DNA of 64,000 nt, from the NCBI GenBank assembly GCA_025991245.1, contig BQMJ01000019.1, positions 144,001 to 208,000 of the forward strand, written 5' to 3'. Positions 10,662 through 20,394 of this stretch are shown here, piece by piece. The stretch is from Galdieria partita (taxonomy: Eukaryota > Rhodophyta > Bangiophyceae > Galdieriales > Galdieriaceae). A model generated the notes under the pieces. The model did no database searches and was not told the DNA's origin. It saw nothing but the letters and a program-made list of their open reading frames with translations. A program made the position numbers and the translations under genes. Every line of letters begins with the position of its first letter. The stretch's first letter is position 1.

Positions 10662-11073
10662 TCAGAGGAGAATCTTTACACTCATATACTTTGCTGAGGG
10701 CCATATCAAGAAGGATACTAGTAGATGGGCCGTCCTTTTGAATAAGGCTTGATCATTTTTCAAGCAAAAATCGAACATCCATTTGTAGAGTGTGCTTCCA
10801 CCAAAAAGTTGCGAAGAAAAAAGAGCAATGGCGCCAATATGATTTGAAAGACGTTGTCTTTTTCCTGTAAAAAATGGCTTTGCATTTCACACCAATTTGT
10901 GATAGATGGAAGGCCTTTGTGTCATTAGTAGAAGGACTAGGAACGTATAGGTATGCTTCTACAATTTTTTTGCCACGATGAGAACTTGCTATGGAAGTTG
11001 CTGAAAAGCTGCCTTTGATCATGACAACATCTTTCATTGGCAAACAAAACGCTTTAAGATTTTTTGGGAGCAT
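10662..11073 (-). CDS. Small unknown protein, apparently split by a 28-nt intron
   Basis: Exons 11073-10893 and 10864-10662 would encode 127 aa. The second exon in its proper frame is open for over 200 nt and reads like folded protein (LFSSQLFGGSTLYKW, KRTAHLLVSFLIW). The first exon alone runs into poor, Phe/Trp-rich residues. The join needs a GT...AG intron of only 28 nt (10865-10892), well below the 41-65 nt usual here, so a different structure or a non-gene is possible. No family was recognised. The ATG lies 69 bp from the divergent cis-prenyltransferase start, so the two probably share a promoter. Confidence 0.4.
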
Positions 11074-11141
11074 TGGTATTCTTGATTTTGGTGGAAGACG
11101 GAGCAGTTACTTATGTTCCTTGTTCCCTTCAGATTTTTACT

Positions 11142-12052
11142 ATGTTGATATCAAAGTTATATGAAATATTTATTTCAAAGATAACCAGTTTGTTATTTTT
11201 CCTTATAAAACTGGGTCCTGTACCTAGACACTTGGCTATTATTATGGATGGTAATAGACGCTGGGCAAGAAAGAAAGGATTGGCTCCTTCAGAAGGTCAT
11301 CCGTGGGGAAGCAAGACACTGAACAATGCGTTGCGTTGGTGTTATGATAGTGGTATTCAACAATTAACGTTGTTTGCGTTTTCAATTGAAAACTACAAGC
11401 GACCCGAAGAAGAACGAAGAAAATTGTTTGCGCTGACCAGAGAAAAGCTTGAGGAAATGTTAGATTCCAGGTACGAGAGTATAGCGTGGAAATAAATGGT
11501 TAATGATCTTTTTCAGAGATATCATTCAACGTTATCGAATTCGGGTTACTTTGGTTGGTGATCTATCCTTGTTACCTGAAGATCTGCAACATTTGATGCA
11601 TTCCGTTATGAAAGAAACTGCAAAAAATGAGGGTCCAAGGTTGAATATTTGTTTTTCTTATACAGCAAGAGATGAAATATGCACAGCTTTGGTGCATATG
11701 TTGGATGACTTGTTGGAACAAAAGTTGTCTCTAACGGATGTGAATGCCAGTAGATTGGATGAATATATATCACACGGTCAGAAAGTGAGCAAAGATTGTT
11801 TAGCACCAGATATTATTTTGCGTACTTCTGGAGAGACAAGATTAAGTGACTTTCTGTTATGGCAAGTATGTGTTCTGCTTTTCAGGTTATCACAGCTAAC
11901 AAAATTAACCATCCTAGTCTTCATACTCACTGCTTTATTTTTCGACTCGTATGTGGCCAGATTTCGGTATTTTGGATTTCGTTCGACTTCTTTTTTGGTA
12001 CCAGCATCACTGGAAAGAATATCAAAAGCTTCATCGACGACAAGGACGCTGA
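11142..12052 (+). CDS. DHDDS: cis-Prenyltransferase (dehydrodolichyl/undecaprenyl diphosphate synthase)
   Basis: Adds cis-isoprene units to farnesyl diphosphate to make the long polyprenyl diphosphates needed for dolichol and N-glycosylation at the ER. Exons 11142-11470, 11517-11865 and 11918-12052 give 270 aa. UPP-synthase landmarks are all present: HLAIIMDGNRRWA with the catalytic Asp near residue 34, GHPWGSKTL, TLFAFSIENYKRP, NICFSYTARDEI, ILRTSGETRLSDFLLWQ, and the final segment YFSTRMWPDFGILDF. The last exon is readable only if the 52-nt second intron is removed, which restores WQSSYSLLYF. The hydrophobic N-terminus (LYEIFISKITSLLFF) may be a membrane anchor. An extra 5' exon is possible because a TTCAG lies just before the ATG. 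Confidence 0.92.
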
Positions 12053-12346
12053 TTATATATGTATAGAGTTGATAAGGAGAAAAATGAAGACTTGGCGAGA
12101 ATGTCCAATACTGAGGTTTTTCCTGTTTTCTTTATAGTTGTTCTGATTCTTCCGAACGAGTAGCTTTGAAAGAGTCCTTTTGGGATCCAAGTCCTTGTTT
12201 ATAACTAGTCCAGAATTTCCACAAAGTGTGCTTCTTTCGTTGCAATTCCACGTCGTTTTCATATCCTTGAAGATTGGTAAAAAATGCACCTAATTCAATG
12301 TTCAAAGTGGATTCCTATATGAACTTGTAAGCAATGACAGCATGAA

Positions 12347-13618
12347 TTACAATTCAATCATGCTAACCAAATAACTCAATTGACTGATTGCTTGTTGCAA
12401 AGTGATTCCTTGGTCTCGAATGATATCCCAAAGATATTTCACGACAAACGGTTTCGCAGTCTCCATATAAATATTGCGAGCTTTTTCTCCATTCAGAGTA
12501 GTTCCTAAGAATCTTTGCAATTCCATTAGATACTGGAGTCTTTCAAGTTGAATGACTCCATTTTCGAATACTCGGATGGCAGCCTTTTTATATACGCAAC
12601 CTGCTACATATTCCTCTGCAGTCAAAGCTTCCTCTTTGTTGATACCTAAAAAGGTTTGTAAGGCTTGACGATTTCCCATCTCATTTATCTTCGTATATAA
12701 TTTTCCACAAGAAGAAAAATATTGCTCCAAATAGAGACGATAAATATCTGTAACCGAATATTGTACCAACCGAGTGCGCAACTCCAAAGTATTCCGAACA
12801 TTCAACTTGCTGAATAGCGTTTGAAAGGCAACATCGTCCCCTTGTGTCCAATCCATGAGAGCTGGCTTTATCCACTGACGATGGAACTTTAACAGATTAT
12901 TCATTTCTTCAAGACCTTGTTCCACAAGGTTACTCCTGATGTAACGAATGGCAGTAATTACATAAGACCTGATGACTTTGATAACTTGTTGCACAAAGAT
13001 ATCCGCAACTACTTGTGAAGAAAGCGAGAAAAGTTGAGTGGCTTGTAAAAGATAGCCTGGACGATAAGTCGTTGTTCTGTTCTTTCCATTTGCCTTGCAT
13101 TTACAACGTTGTATCTCCAACTCTAAATCTCTAGCAAACAGAGTACGGGACCTTTCAGAATTCACTAGATTGGAAAATGACTGGGTTGGATATAGTTGAC
13201 TTCTTGCACGACGACAACTTTTGATAAATAGGTATCTCCACCTTTCCCAAAAAGAATCCTCTTTTCCTGGCTTCTTTTGCTTTCTTGTTTTCAAATAGGT
13301 AATAACAGCAATCACTATAACAAAACCTACTAGTATACCTACTGCAATCCTAGCACCCATACTTCTTGTTTCATATAACCCGTAGACGTTTGGACTATGA
13401 GGTGGAATACTTTCTGCAATATTATTATATCGCCCAAGTGACTCCCCACACTGCATCTTCAAGGCAAGCCAAGGATGAAAGTTGTCCAAAGCACCAGTGC
13501 TGTGTGGACATTGCTTGGATAATCTATTATATATATTTGTGAATGAAATATTCGAGTCTCTTCTAACAATCCAAACACTCACAAACAAGGGTGAAGTTTT
13601 CTTAAGATTGCACAACAT
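12347..13618 (-). CDS. Membrane-anchored helical protein, possibly Tic110-like
   Basis: Single exon, 423 aa from an ATG. After about 85 polar residues there is one strong transmembrane helix (ARIAVGILVGFVIVIAVITYL, in two parts: ARIAVGILVG and FVIVIAVITYL) followed by a basic stretch. The remaining 300 residues are predicted helical. The C-terminal part repeats a pattern typical of plastid Tic110 helical domains (LGINKEEAL, VYKKAAIRVFENG, RLQYLMELQRFLG). That family recruits stromal chaperones to imported preproteins. Full-length Tic110 is about twice this size, so this could be a short paralogue or an unrelated helical protein. The resemblance is by pattern only. The stop of the neighbouring minus-strand gene lies 58 bp upstream of this start. 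Confidence 0.5.
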   Translation of the reverse strand: MLCNLKKTSPLFVSVWIVRRDSNISFTNIYNRLSKQCPHSTGALDNFHPWLALKMQCGESLGRYNNIAESIPPHSPNVYGLYETRSMGARIAVGILVGFVIVIAVITYLKTRKQKKPGKEDSFWERWRYLFIKSCRRARSQLYPTQSFSNLVNSERSRTLFARDLELEIQRCKCKANGKNRTTTYRPGYLLQATQLFSLSSQVVADIFVQQVIKVIRSYVITAIRYIRSNLVEQGLEEMNNLLKFHRQWIKPALMDWTQGDDVAFQTLFSKLNVRNTLELRTRLVQYSVTDIYRLYLEQYFSSCGKLYTKINEMGNRQALQTFLGINKEEALTAEEYVAGCVYKKAAIRVFENGVIQLERLQYLMELQRFLGTTLNGEKARNIYMETAKPFVVKYLWDIIRDQGITLQQAISQLSYLVSMIEL

Positions 13619-13676
13619 AAAGTTGGGAGGTATTGTCCCAGCTCAGCACAATCCAATTCAAAATCACATGTGAGCG

Positions 13677-16554
13677 CTATTTCCATAATCCATTAGGTTG
13701 CAAAGATACTTGCAAGTCGTGACAAGAATCAAAATATTGGTGAGAACCAAAATAGGGATCTTCGTGATCCAACCAATCGTCATTGGAAGAAATAATATTA
13801 TAATCTGTTATACTATCCACCCAACTGGTGTCATTCCAATGCAGCTTGGCAGGTTCACAATAAGACTGAATTTGACACCAGTCTCGATAAAACCATTTCC
13901 AATCGGAAGGATTATCAATCTTCACTTCTTCTTCTCCCCTTGACACACAATATTCAATGGCCCTTTCATATTCTGCTATCTCCTGCTCTTCTTGAGCAAG
14001 TAATTGCCGTTGTTGCTTCCTTGCAAACGTACGTCGTAATGCAATGTGACCTTTCAAACTTTTCACGGTTTCCTTTCTCAAAGGAACATATACCAAAAAT
14101 GTAATCGTCTTGTTATCTTTGGTCATATCGCAATCCTTTCTCGATAAATAGCCCAACTCTAGAAGCATCCGACGTAATTGAAGCAACAAATTGTCTCGTG
14201 TGGAGTAATCCATTCCCTTGGGTAGCTCTAAAATAACTCTCTTTCGATAATTTTCCAATTCTGAACAATAATCCATATTTCCAGCTACTACTGACCATAA
14301 AGAAGACTGAAGACGATGTGGCAATGTTTCCGACATTTTATGCGATACCAATCTAAAGTAATCCTCTAAGACAGCATATTCCAGAGGAGAAAGACTTAGA
14401 CGTCCTGTTCCCAACGCAATCTTCTGCATATGTGTATCGATAGTTACACTTTTACTTTCCGATGGAAACAACAAATTTTCCAAGAAAGCTCGAACCTTAT
14501 GTCCTGATGGCCTTCCCAAAGCTCCTGCCAAGTAATTGATCAAACTTCGCATTGGATATGGTCCCCAACGTGGACGTTTGCCTTGACTAAGTGCTCGGAA
14601 ATTCAACATAGCGTTGACCATATTTTGTGCAAGTGAGGAATTGGGTGAACAAGTAGCCAAACAAGAAAGGAAGAGTTGAGTTTCTGACATGTCTTCCACA
14701 CAACATTCGCGAATGAGACAATGAAAGTCTTCGTACCTATACTCCTAATCACACGAATGATGATGCAATAGAAAATAATACTTACCAACTATACATATGA
14801 GGAGAATGTTGTTTGGCATTTTCCACCAATTCACTCAAATAGGCAACCGATGGAATCTCGTGTTCAGGTTTTCTCTTATCCATTAAAATTTTAGTACACC
14901 AACTCTTTGCGACGAATTCTTCATCAAACGGTATTCTATCTTTTGCATAAGGAATAAAAATAGATTGTTTCTTCTGATTGGAGGAGCGCTGTTTCATTGC
15001 TTGTTCCAATAGATGCTCAATCCGGACATTATTGTTCTGGTGGTCCGTTTGTCGTCGTGTCGATTGATATTTTCGATAATATTCAACCACCTTTTGTCTT
15101 GCTCCAATACCATTTGCCAAAGGATTGAAAGCCAAATAACTGAATAATGCTCTTTGTGCGACTTGTTGTTTACGGCCTTGTGGACAAATAACATCAAAAA
15201 CGGCCGGATATTCCAATATATATTCTTTCATTGCATGTAAAGCAAAATCATAAGAACCGGACAATGCAATGGAAGACTCTGCTAATTGAAAAGAAGCCTG
15301 CGTAGGTTCCACTTTAACTTGGGAGTCCATAATTGTATTGCTAGGCAAGTGGGATACCGATATGAATTGATAAATATATTGAACAAAGGAATCACTTTCC
15401 AACTTTTCCTCAGAAGCATCTTCCAAAAACGCTTTAAAAAGTCTTCTTTGAGTAATATGTTGAGTTCTTAGATATCGAAGAGAATGTTCTTGTTGTTGTA
15501 GAAAATAGGCAATTTTTTCAATCGTAATGGCATCCAAATCTGCAAAGGATGTTTCGAATGTTTCGGTTTCTTCATTGAATGCATCTAACGATTTGTTTCC
15601 TTCTTTGTTGAATAAGGAAGAATAACTTGAAGTTGCAAAGGTGCTATCCACATTCGACGATTCTTCTTCTTTCGATGTTGGGTGACTGGAAGTATTGGCA
15701 AAATCACCCATGCAGTAGTTTTCAACTGTAGTTGTGTGCTTTTCTAAATGGCTGAGCAAACTATGAGACCCTTCCTGAGTTGTGCTTTCTTTCGAATGTA
15801 CGTCATCTTGCGGAATATTTCGCAGTTCTTCTATCAATTGCTTCATTCTCTTTCTTCCCCATTCTGCAACATGCGTGGTTTGGTTATCTTGTAACTTTTT
15901 CAAAGTATCTATGTAATTTCTAATAAGAACAAGTTTTCTAGGAGAGAATCGTTTTGTTTTTAAACAAGGCTTTTCCCCAAGCTTAGACTGTTCTATAACA
16001 TTACTTTGCGGTTTTTCGACCATTTCTTCTGTAGGACCATATAAACCCTTGTTGGGTGAAAGAGTCTTTTCTTGTGGCTTCTCTTCTTCCAACTCTGCTT
16101 TCAGCGCATTATGACTATTATGGTAACTATTATTGTCATCTACCGAACCAGTTTCCTTGGTTTCCAGTTTCGTTTTGATAGTCTTCCTCTTGACTCGCCA
16201 AACCTTTGTTAGATCATTTTCTGTGCGCTGATGAAAAGAAAACAAGGAAGATCTCTGTTGGTTGACAGTTTCTAATCCTTTTCTCGTTTTGACAGGCTGT
16301 AAAGTATCGTTGGTGGTGTTTGTTGGTAATAGAGGAGTTGTGTCTTTCGGTATCAAGTCGATTTCCTGTTCTATCAACAACAACAACGTGGTTAGCTTTT
16401 GTTGGTCGAAAGGTAGCCTATTCTCACTCTTGCAAGTTGCCTGATCGTTACTTTGAACAGGTTGTGTAGAACTCGCAACGTTTAAAGATACCCTTTCTTC
16501 ATTTTCTTTTCTTGCTCTTTTGAGAAAAGGATTGCGTCCTAATGACGTTTGCAT
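13677..16554 (-). CDS. Long disordered protein with C-terminal phage/bacterial-type HhH (DNA-glycosylase-like) domain
   Basis: Exons 16554-14786 and 14736-13677, with a 49-nt intron, give 942 aa. Residues 1-330 are low-complexity and polar, rich in Lys, Glu, Thr, Ser and Gln. Residues 330-560 are helical. From about residue 575 the protein changes character. The run LSELVENAKQ, then YSWYEDFHCLI, then LFLSCLATCSPNSSLAQN, then SGHKVRAFLENLL, then VTIDTHMQKIALG has the layout of small phage and bacterial proteins with a helix-hairpin-helix, DNA-glycosylase-like fold. The splice junction falls inside SW|YED and is needed to create it. A conserved Asp sits in the expected VTIDTH position. The last 180 residues are charged. 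Function is unknown; DNA binding or base excision is inference. An extra 5' exon is possible. Confidence 0.7.
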
Positions 16555-16660
16555 GTCCACAAGATTTCCTCGCTTTACTCATCGATCGAATGATTTTCCA
16601 TATTCAATGGCCACGTCACACAAATCCTTTGGGAAGATGTTTATATACAAGTCTATCAAT

Positions 16661-16710
16661 GTATATATATATACATATATATATATATCGATATCTATAT
16701 ATACATATAT
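16661..16710. repeat. TA-rich microsatellite
   Basis: About 50 bp of nearly pure TA dinucleotides with a few C interruptions, lying between the 5' end of the HhH-domain gene and the 3' end of the next minus-strand gene. It is a simple repeat with no coding potential. Confidence 0.9.
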
Positions 16711-16774
16711 GCAAAAATGATCCAATAGCGTATGACAACCCACTCTTTCTTTACCACTGAAAATCCCCCTCTAA

Positions 16775-18127
16775 TCAAAAGAAAAAGTCATGCTCATCCA
16801 TATTAGAGCCAATCAATTCCCATTGATTGTGGACTTCTGTATCCATACTTTGAAGAATACGATTCAACTCTTCATGATAATCAAGAGAAGTAACCACTTT
16901 TGTAGAATCCTTGGGTTCAGTATGAGGTGACTTGATAACTGGTGAAAAATTCAACTTGGACTTGGATTCCCTCTCACGTTCCAACTGTTGAACTCGTTGA
17001 ACTAGTAACGAATTCTGATATTCTAATAAATTAATCTTTGCTAATAATGCACGACGACTCTCCTGTTCTTCCGACGTGGAAGATGCTCCATGGTGTTGAT
17101 TAGTAGAATCTTCACTGGCACCCTAAAAAATGGGATAAAAAACAACTCGACACCAAAACAAACATACCGATAGAGAACTACTAACAGCAACTGCAGTATT
17201 TGCAGTGATATTCTCTGTAGCTTCTCCATTTCCAATACGAGAAACTTTTCGTTTGTGATGAGGATAATCAGTATCCGACTCTCCAGTTATACGTTTGATT
17301 TGTTTCGAAGAAGGAATAAAAATGGTCTCTCCAGAGCGAGTAAACATCCACAGGCCGGAAGATAAAGTCTCCAAAGAATGAATGCGATCACCTAACTCAC
17401 CATCACATATCAACGGTGTCCAATAAGGATCATTTTCTGAGAAAAAGGAACCAGACATAGAAAGACCTAAATGAAAAGCTGCCTTGTGCGAAGCAACGGG
17501 AATCACAAGAGAGTTATCTGTTGGACTCAAGGGCGTTCGATTCCTTTTGAACTTTCGACAAAGTCTCTGCCTCCATCGTCTCTCTCGAGATACACGTTCC
17601 CTTAAAGTTGCCAAAGTAGAATCTCCCTCTGCAGCCTGAAGATGTAAATCTTCTTGTCTCAACAACTCATCGACTATGCCAGTGACTACATGAGTGGAAA
17701 CAACAGGTATCGTTAGTGAAAACAATGGAGGCTCCACTGCACCTTGACCTTCAGGATCAATATTTTCGTTGGCTTCTTGTATAAAGTAAGTAATCTGTGC
17801 GTACGGAAAAGTTATATCTTCTGTAACGTTTCGATGTACAGGGTCATAACAAGTTCTCCGTCCAGTCCCTCGAAATATACCAACTATCCGCTTCAAAGAA
17901 TCTTTCATTCCTTGAAAGGCAAATGGTTTGTCCTTTGCGAGTTGGTCTTTGTCATATTCTCCTACTATCTCACCATCTTGGGTATTGGAGTCTTCATTAT
18001 AAAGCGAGTATTCACGTTGAATAAAAAGTTCCACACACTTCAAAAGTTTCGTTGGTAGTCTCCCTGGAGGAGGCAATTCGTACAACACAAAATAGCGTGA
18101 ACGTTCGCTACTGCTTGACAAGTGCAT
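16775..18127 (-). CDS. Hypothetical protein with C-terminal leucine-zipper-like coiled coil
   Basis: Exons 18127-17168 and 17122-16775, with a 45-nt intron, give 435 aa. No family was recognised. The N-terminal 120 residues look folded (YFVLYELPPPGRLPTKLL). The middle is basic (RERVSRERRWRQRLCRKFKR). A stretch near residues 225-290 has GLSMSGSFF and SLETLSSGLWMF. Exon 2 encodes a coiled coil (RALLAKINLLEYQN, then VQRVQQLERERE) and an acidic tail. The intron is supported by phase and by recovery of the coiled coil. A KHKR-like basic cluster at about residue 300 (HHKRKV) could be a nuclear localisation signal. The start is 237 bp from a divergent small gene. Confidence 0.65.
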
Positions 18128-18364
18128 CCAATATATGAGACACTGACTGACCTCCGGATACCAGTGGACCTACAGGTCAAACCTTGTTAGTCCAGACAAT
18201 ATGGCGCTTATTGGCTCACTAACTTCCATAAATTCACCTGAATTGAGGTTCAGTGCAAACCTTCGACAGTGTGGGACGTCTATTGGGAAAAATTGCTTGC
18301 TAAACACCGCGTGATAGTTTCCAACTGACTAGATTTGTTTCCCTTAGTTTTCAGGAAATAAAAA

Positions 18365-18627
18365 ATGGCTTCTTCTTACATAACCAAGCAATATACCGTT
18401 AATAACGCCAACTGGGCGTACAAGCAAATCCAGTATACGAAGTTTGTTGCCGTAAATCATCGAATGTCGGACTTTAGCCGAGTTCTGGAACACAGAACAA
18501 GGAACTACAGGCTCTCTACGACAGAGCAGCCAACTCTTGGAAGGCTCGTTTGCTAATAGTCGCAACGAAAAAGAAAGACTCATTACCCAATAAAGAATGG
18601 CTGGAACCCAACCACAATCGACGATAA
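18365..18627 (+). CDS. Small basic protein (72 aa), unrecognised
   Basis: Exons 18365-18451 and 18496-18627 with a canonical 44-nt intron. The product starts MASSYITKQYT and ends in a Lys/Asn/Arg-rich tail (NKEWLEPNHNRR). The middle reads LQALYDRAANSWKARLL, an amphipathic helix. Size and basic charge resemble small subunits of mitochondrial or ribosomal complexes, but I recognise no family. The unspliced frame is also open to 18556, and other splice choices keep a frame open, so the structure is provisional. I prefer this one because intron size and phase match the neighbours and the second exon has protein-like composition. Confidence 0.45.
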
Positions 18628-19112
18628 AGGAGAAAGACTCAATGCACAATGTTCTTCCCACCCAGCTTTCAACTGGAAGGTTTTCAGAGTCTGTATATCA
18701 TAGAATGCATAGTAATTATTATGAGAGGACACAACTAGTATTTTTTTTCAAGTGGAGTTGACAAGATATGCGTGAAGAATTGGTAGTTGTCTGCCTTTTG
18801 ACTCCACACTGTTTTCAGTGTTCCTCAACCAACGCGACATATCTTTTCGATACAAATACCAATCGACTCAGTTTAAAGGACAGTACGGTATGTTTTTAGC
18901 CTAGTTTAGGCTTTATTTTTGACTAGGTCGAGTTGACAATATTTGCAACTCAAAGCCTATATAAGACTCTTGTGATGAGTAAATGGGTCAAGTGTTTACT
19001 GTCATATGAAATACAATTTCTATTGCCAGGCAAACAAAATCATAGTAAACATAAAGAATGAACATTTGTATCGTTTGCAGTTACTCTTATGCATATATAT
19101 GAAGCGACTCCA
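18628..19112. other. 485 bp without a recognised gene
   Basis: Lies between the 3' ends of a small plus-strand gene and the minus-strand MRTO4 gene. Only short stop-broken frames are present. I see no repeat, tRNA fold or element remnant. Confidence 0.5.
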
Positions 19113-19823
19113 TTATTCTTGTTCACCTGCTGAAAACCCAAACTCCGAGTCCCACTCTGCGACAATATCGACTCGTACTTCGAGTATAGGCATACATAAT
19201 GTTTCCAAAATTTTCGCATTCTCTCGACTAATGACACTATTCTGCTGCAAAAGTGGAAAGTCATTCATCAAATATACCTCATTGTTCTGTACTTGGGTAG
19301 GTAACCCAAACTCTCGTAACCGAGGTTCCAACTCTACGGGGATATCCAGAGGACCGGAGTTTAATACCAAATCTCGAGGAGCTTTTGAGCCTATTCTTGG
19401 ATATTCATTTACAATAAAATGATCAAAATAATCGTGGACTTGATCTTTCGTTCTATTCGTAAACAGAACTCCGATATTTCCCGATAAATATGGAGCCAGT
19501 CGGTGCAGTCCTTTGTGCCCTTCTTCCTCTTCTGCTTTTCCCAAAGCATATCTAATTACTTTGTTCTTGCCAAAAAAGAAACGCGAGTCTTTCCAGTTAT
19601 TTCTCAGTTCCTTCAGTATGGAGCTCCTAATACAGTCAAAGTTGACGATGTAAATGCTCTTGAAGGCTTCCAAACACTGTGTCACTGCTTCTATGATGTC
19701 TGCATTGGATTGCCTCCTGTTTTTAGCTTGCTTTTTAATTATTCCTAACAAAGACTCGTGAGCTTTCTCCGCTGTTTATAGTATGCTACCCTTACCATTC
19801 TTTCTTCTACGGGACGTCGGCAT
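19113..19823 (-). CDS. MRTO4: Ribosome assembly factor Mrt4 (MRTO4)
   Basis: Nucleolar paralogue of ribosomal P0 that occupies the P0 site on pre-60S particles and is later exchanged for P0 during stalk assembly. Exons 19823-19796 and 19744-19113, with a 51-nt intron, give 219 aa, the normal size. The first exon encodes the basic MPTSRRRKN start. Family landmarks are WKDSRFFFGKNKV (the rRNA-binding L10 core), APYLSGNIGVLFTNRT, GPLDIPVELEPRLREFGLPT and the ISRENAKILE end. No acidic P-stalk tail is present, as expected for Mrt4 rather than P0. It points away from CCT3; the two starts are 571 bp apart. Confidence 0.93.
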
Positions 19824-20394
19824 AATGACACAAGACAAATTGAAATAATAACAATGGCCACTTTTTAGTACTTGAAACTAGCTAAAAGGTCTCACTTGAA
19901 GAATAACACAAAGTCTTGTTATGCACATAATATTTTGATATCGAATATTCAGTGATGCCAATTCATATAAAAACTTGAAGATTCATCCGGACCAGAACAT
20001 ACAAGTTGTAATGCTTCTCTTTTAGGAATTCTAGAAAAGGCAATCTACTTTTTGAAAAAGGAAATCTTGAAATTTAGAGCAAGGCAGAAATATATGACGG
20101 GCCCTGCTATTCCCTATTATCAATAGTTGAGACCTTTTATCAGAAAATTTGACATTCTGCTATTTCAACAAAGAAACTTTGACTTCATCCGGACAAAGAG
20201 CTTTCTCAAGGCTGTACATTTCAACTTTACTGGACTTCTTATCACACAGTAGTTCTTCACGACACAACTAACTGTTGCTCTTTTGCTTGGAAAAATGCCA
20301 TCTATTTTGGCGCCAATTCCGGAAACTTCCATTCATCCACTATTCACAGTCAAAGAGAGTTTGATTGTGCTGTCGTTGCGTTGTTGAGGCAAAA
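19824..20394. promoter_or_regulatory. Divergent intergenic region between MRTO4 and CCT3
   Basis: Separates two divergent housekeeping genes and must hold both promoters and 5' leaders. It is AT-rich with scattered TATA-like runs, but I cannot assign a specific element. A short upstream ATG near 20295 precedes the CCT3 start and is followed by a short frame only. Confidence 0.45.

Noticed and set aside
16520-16760. Short plus-strand frames rich in Tyr/Ile
   Set aside because: Translations of the TA microsatellite and antisense of the HhH-domain gene start.
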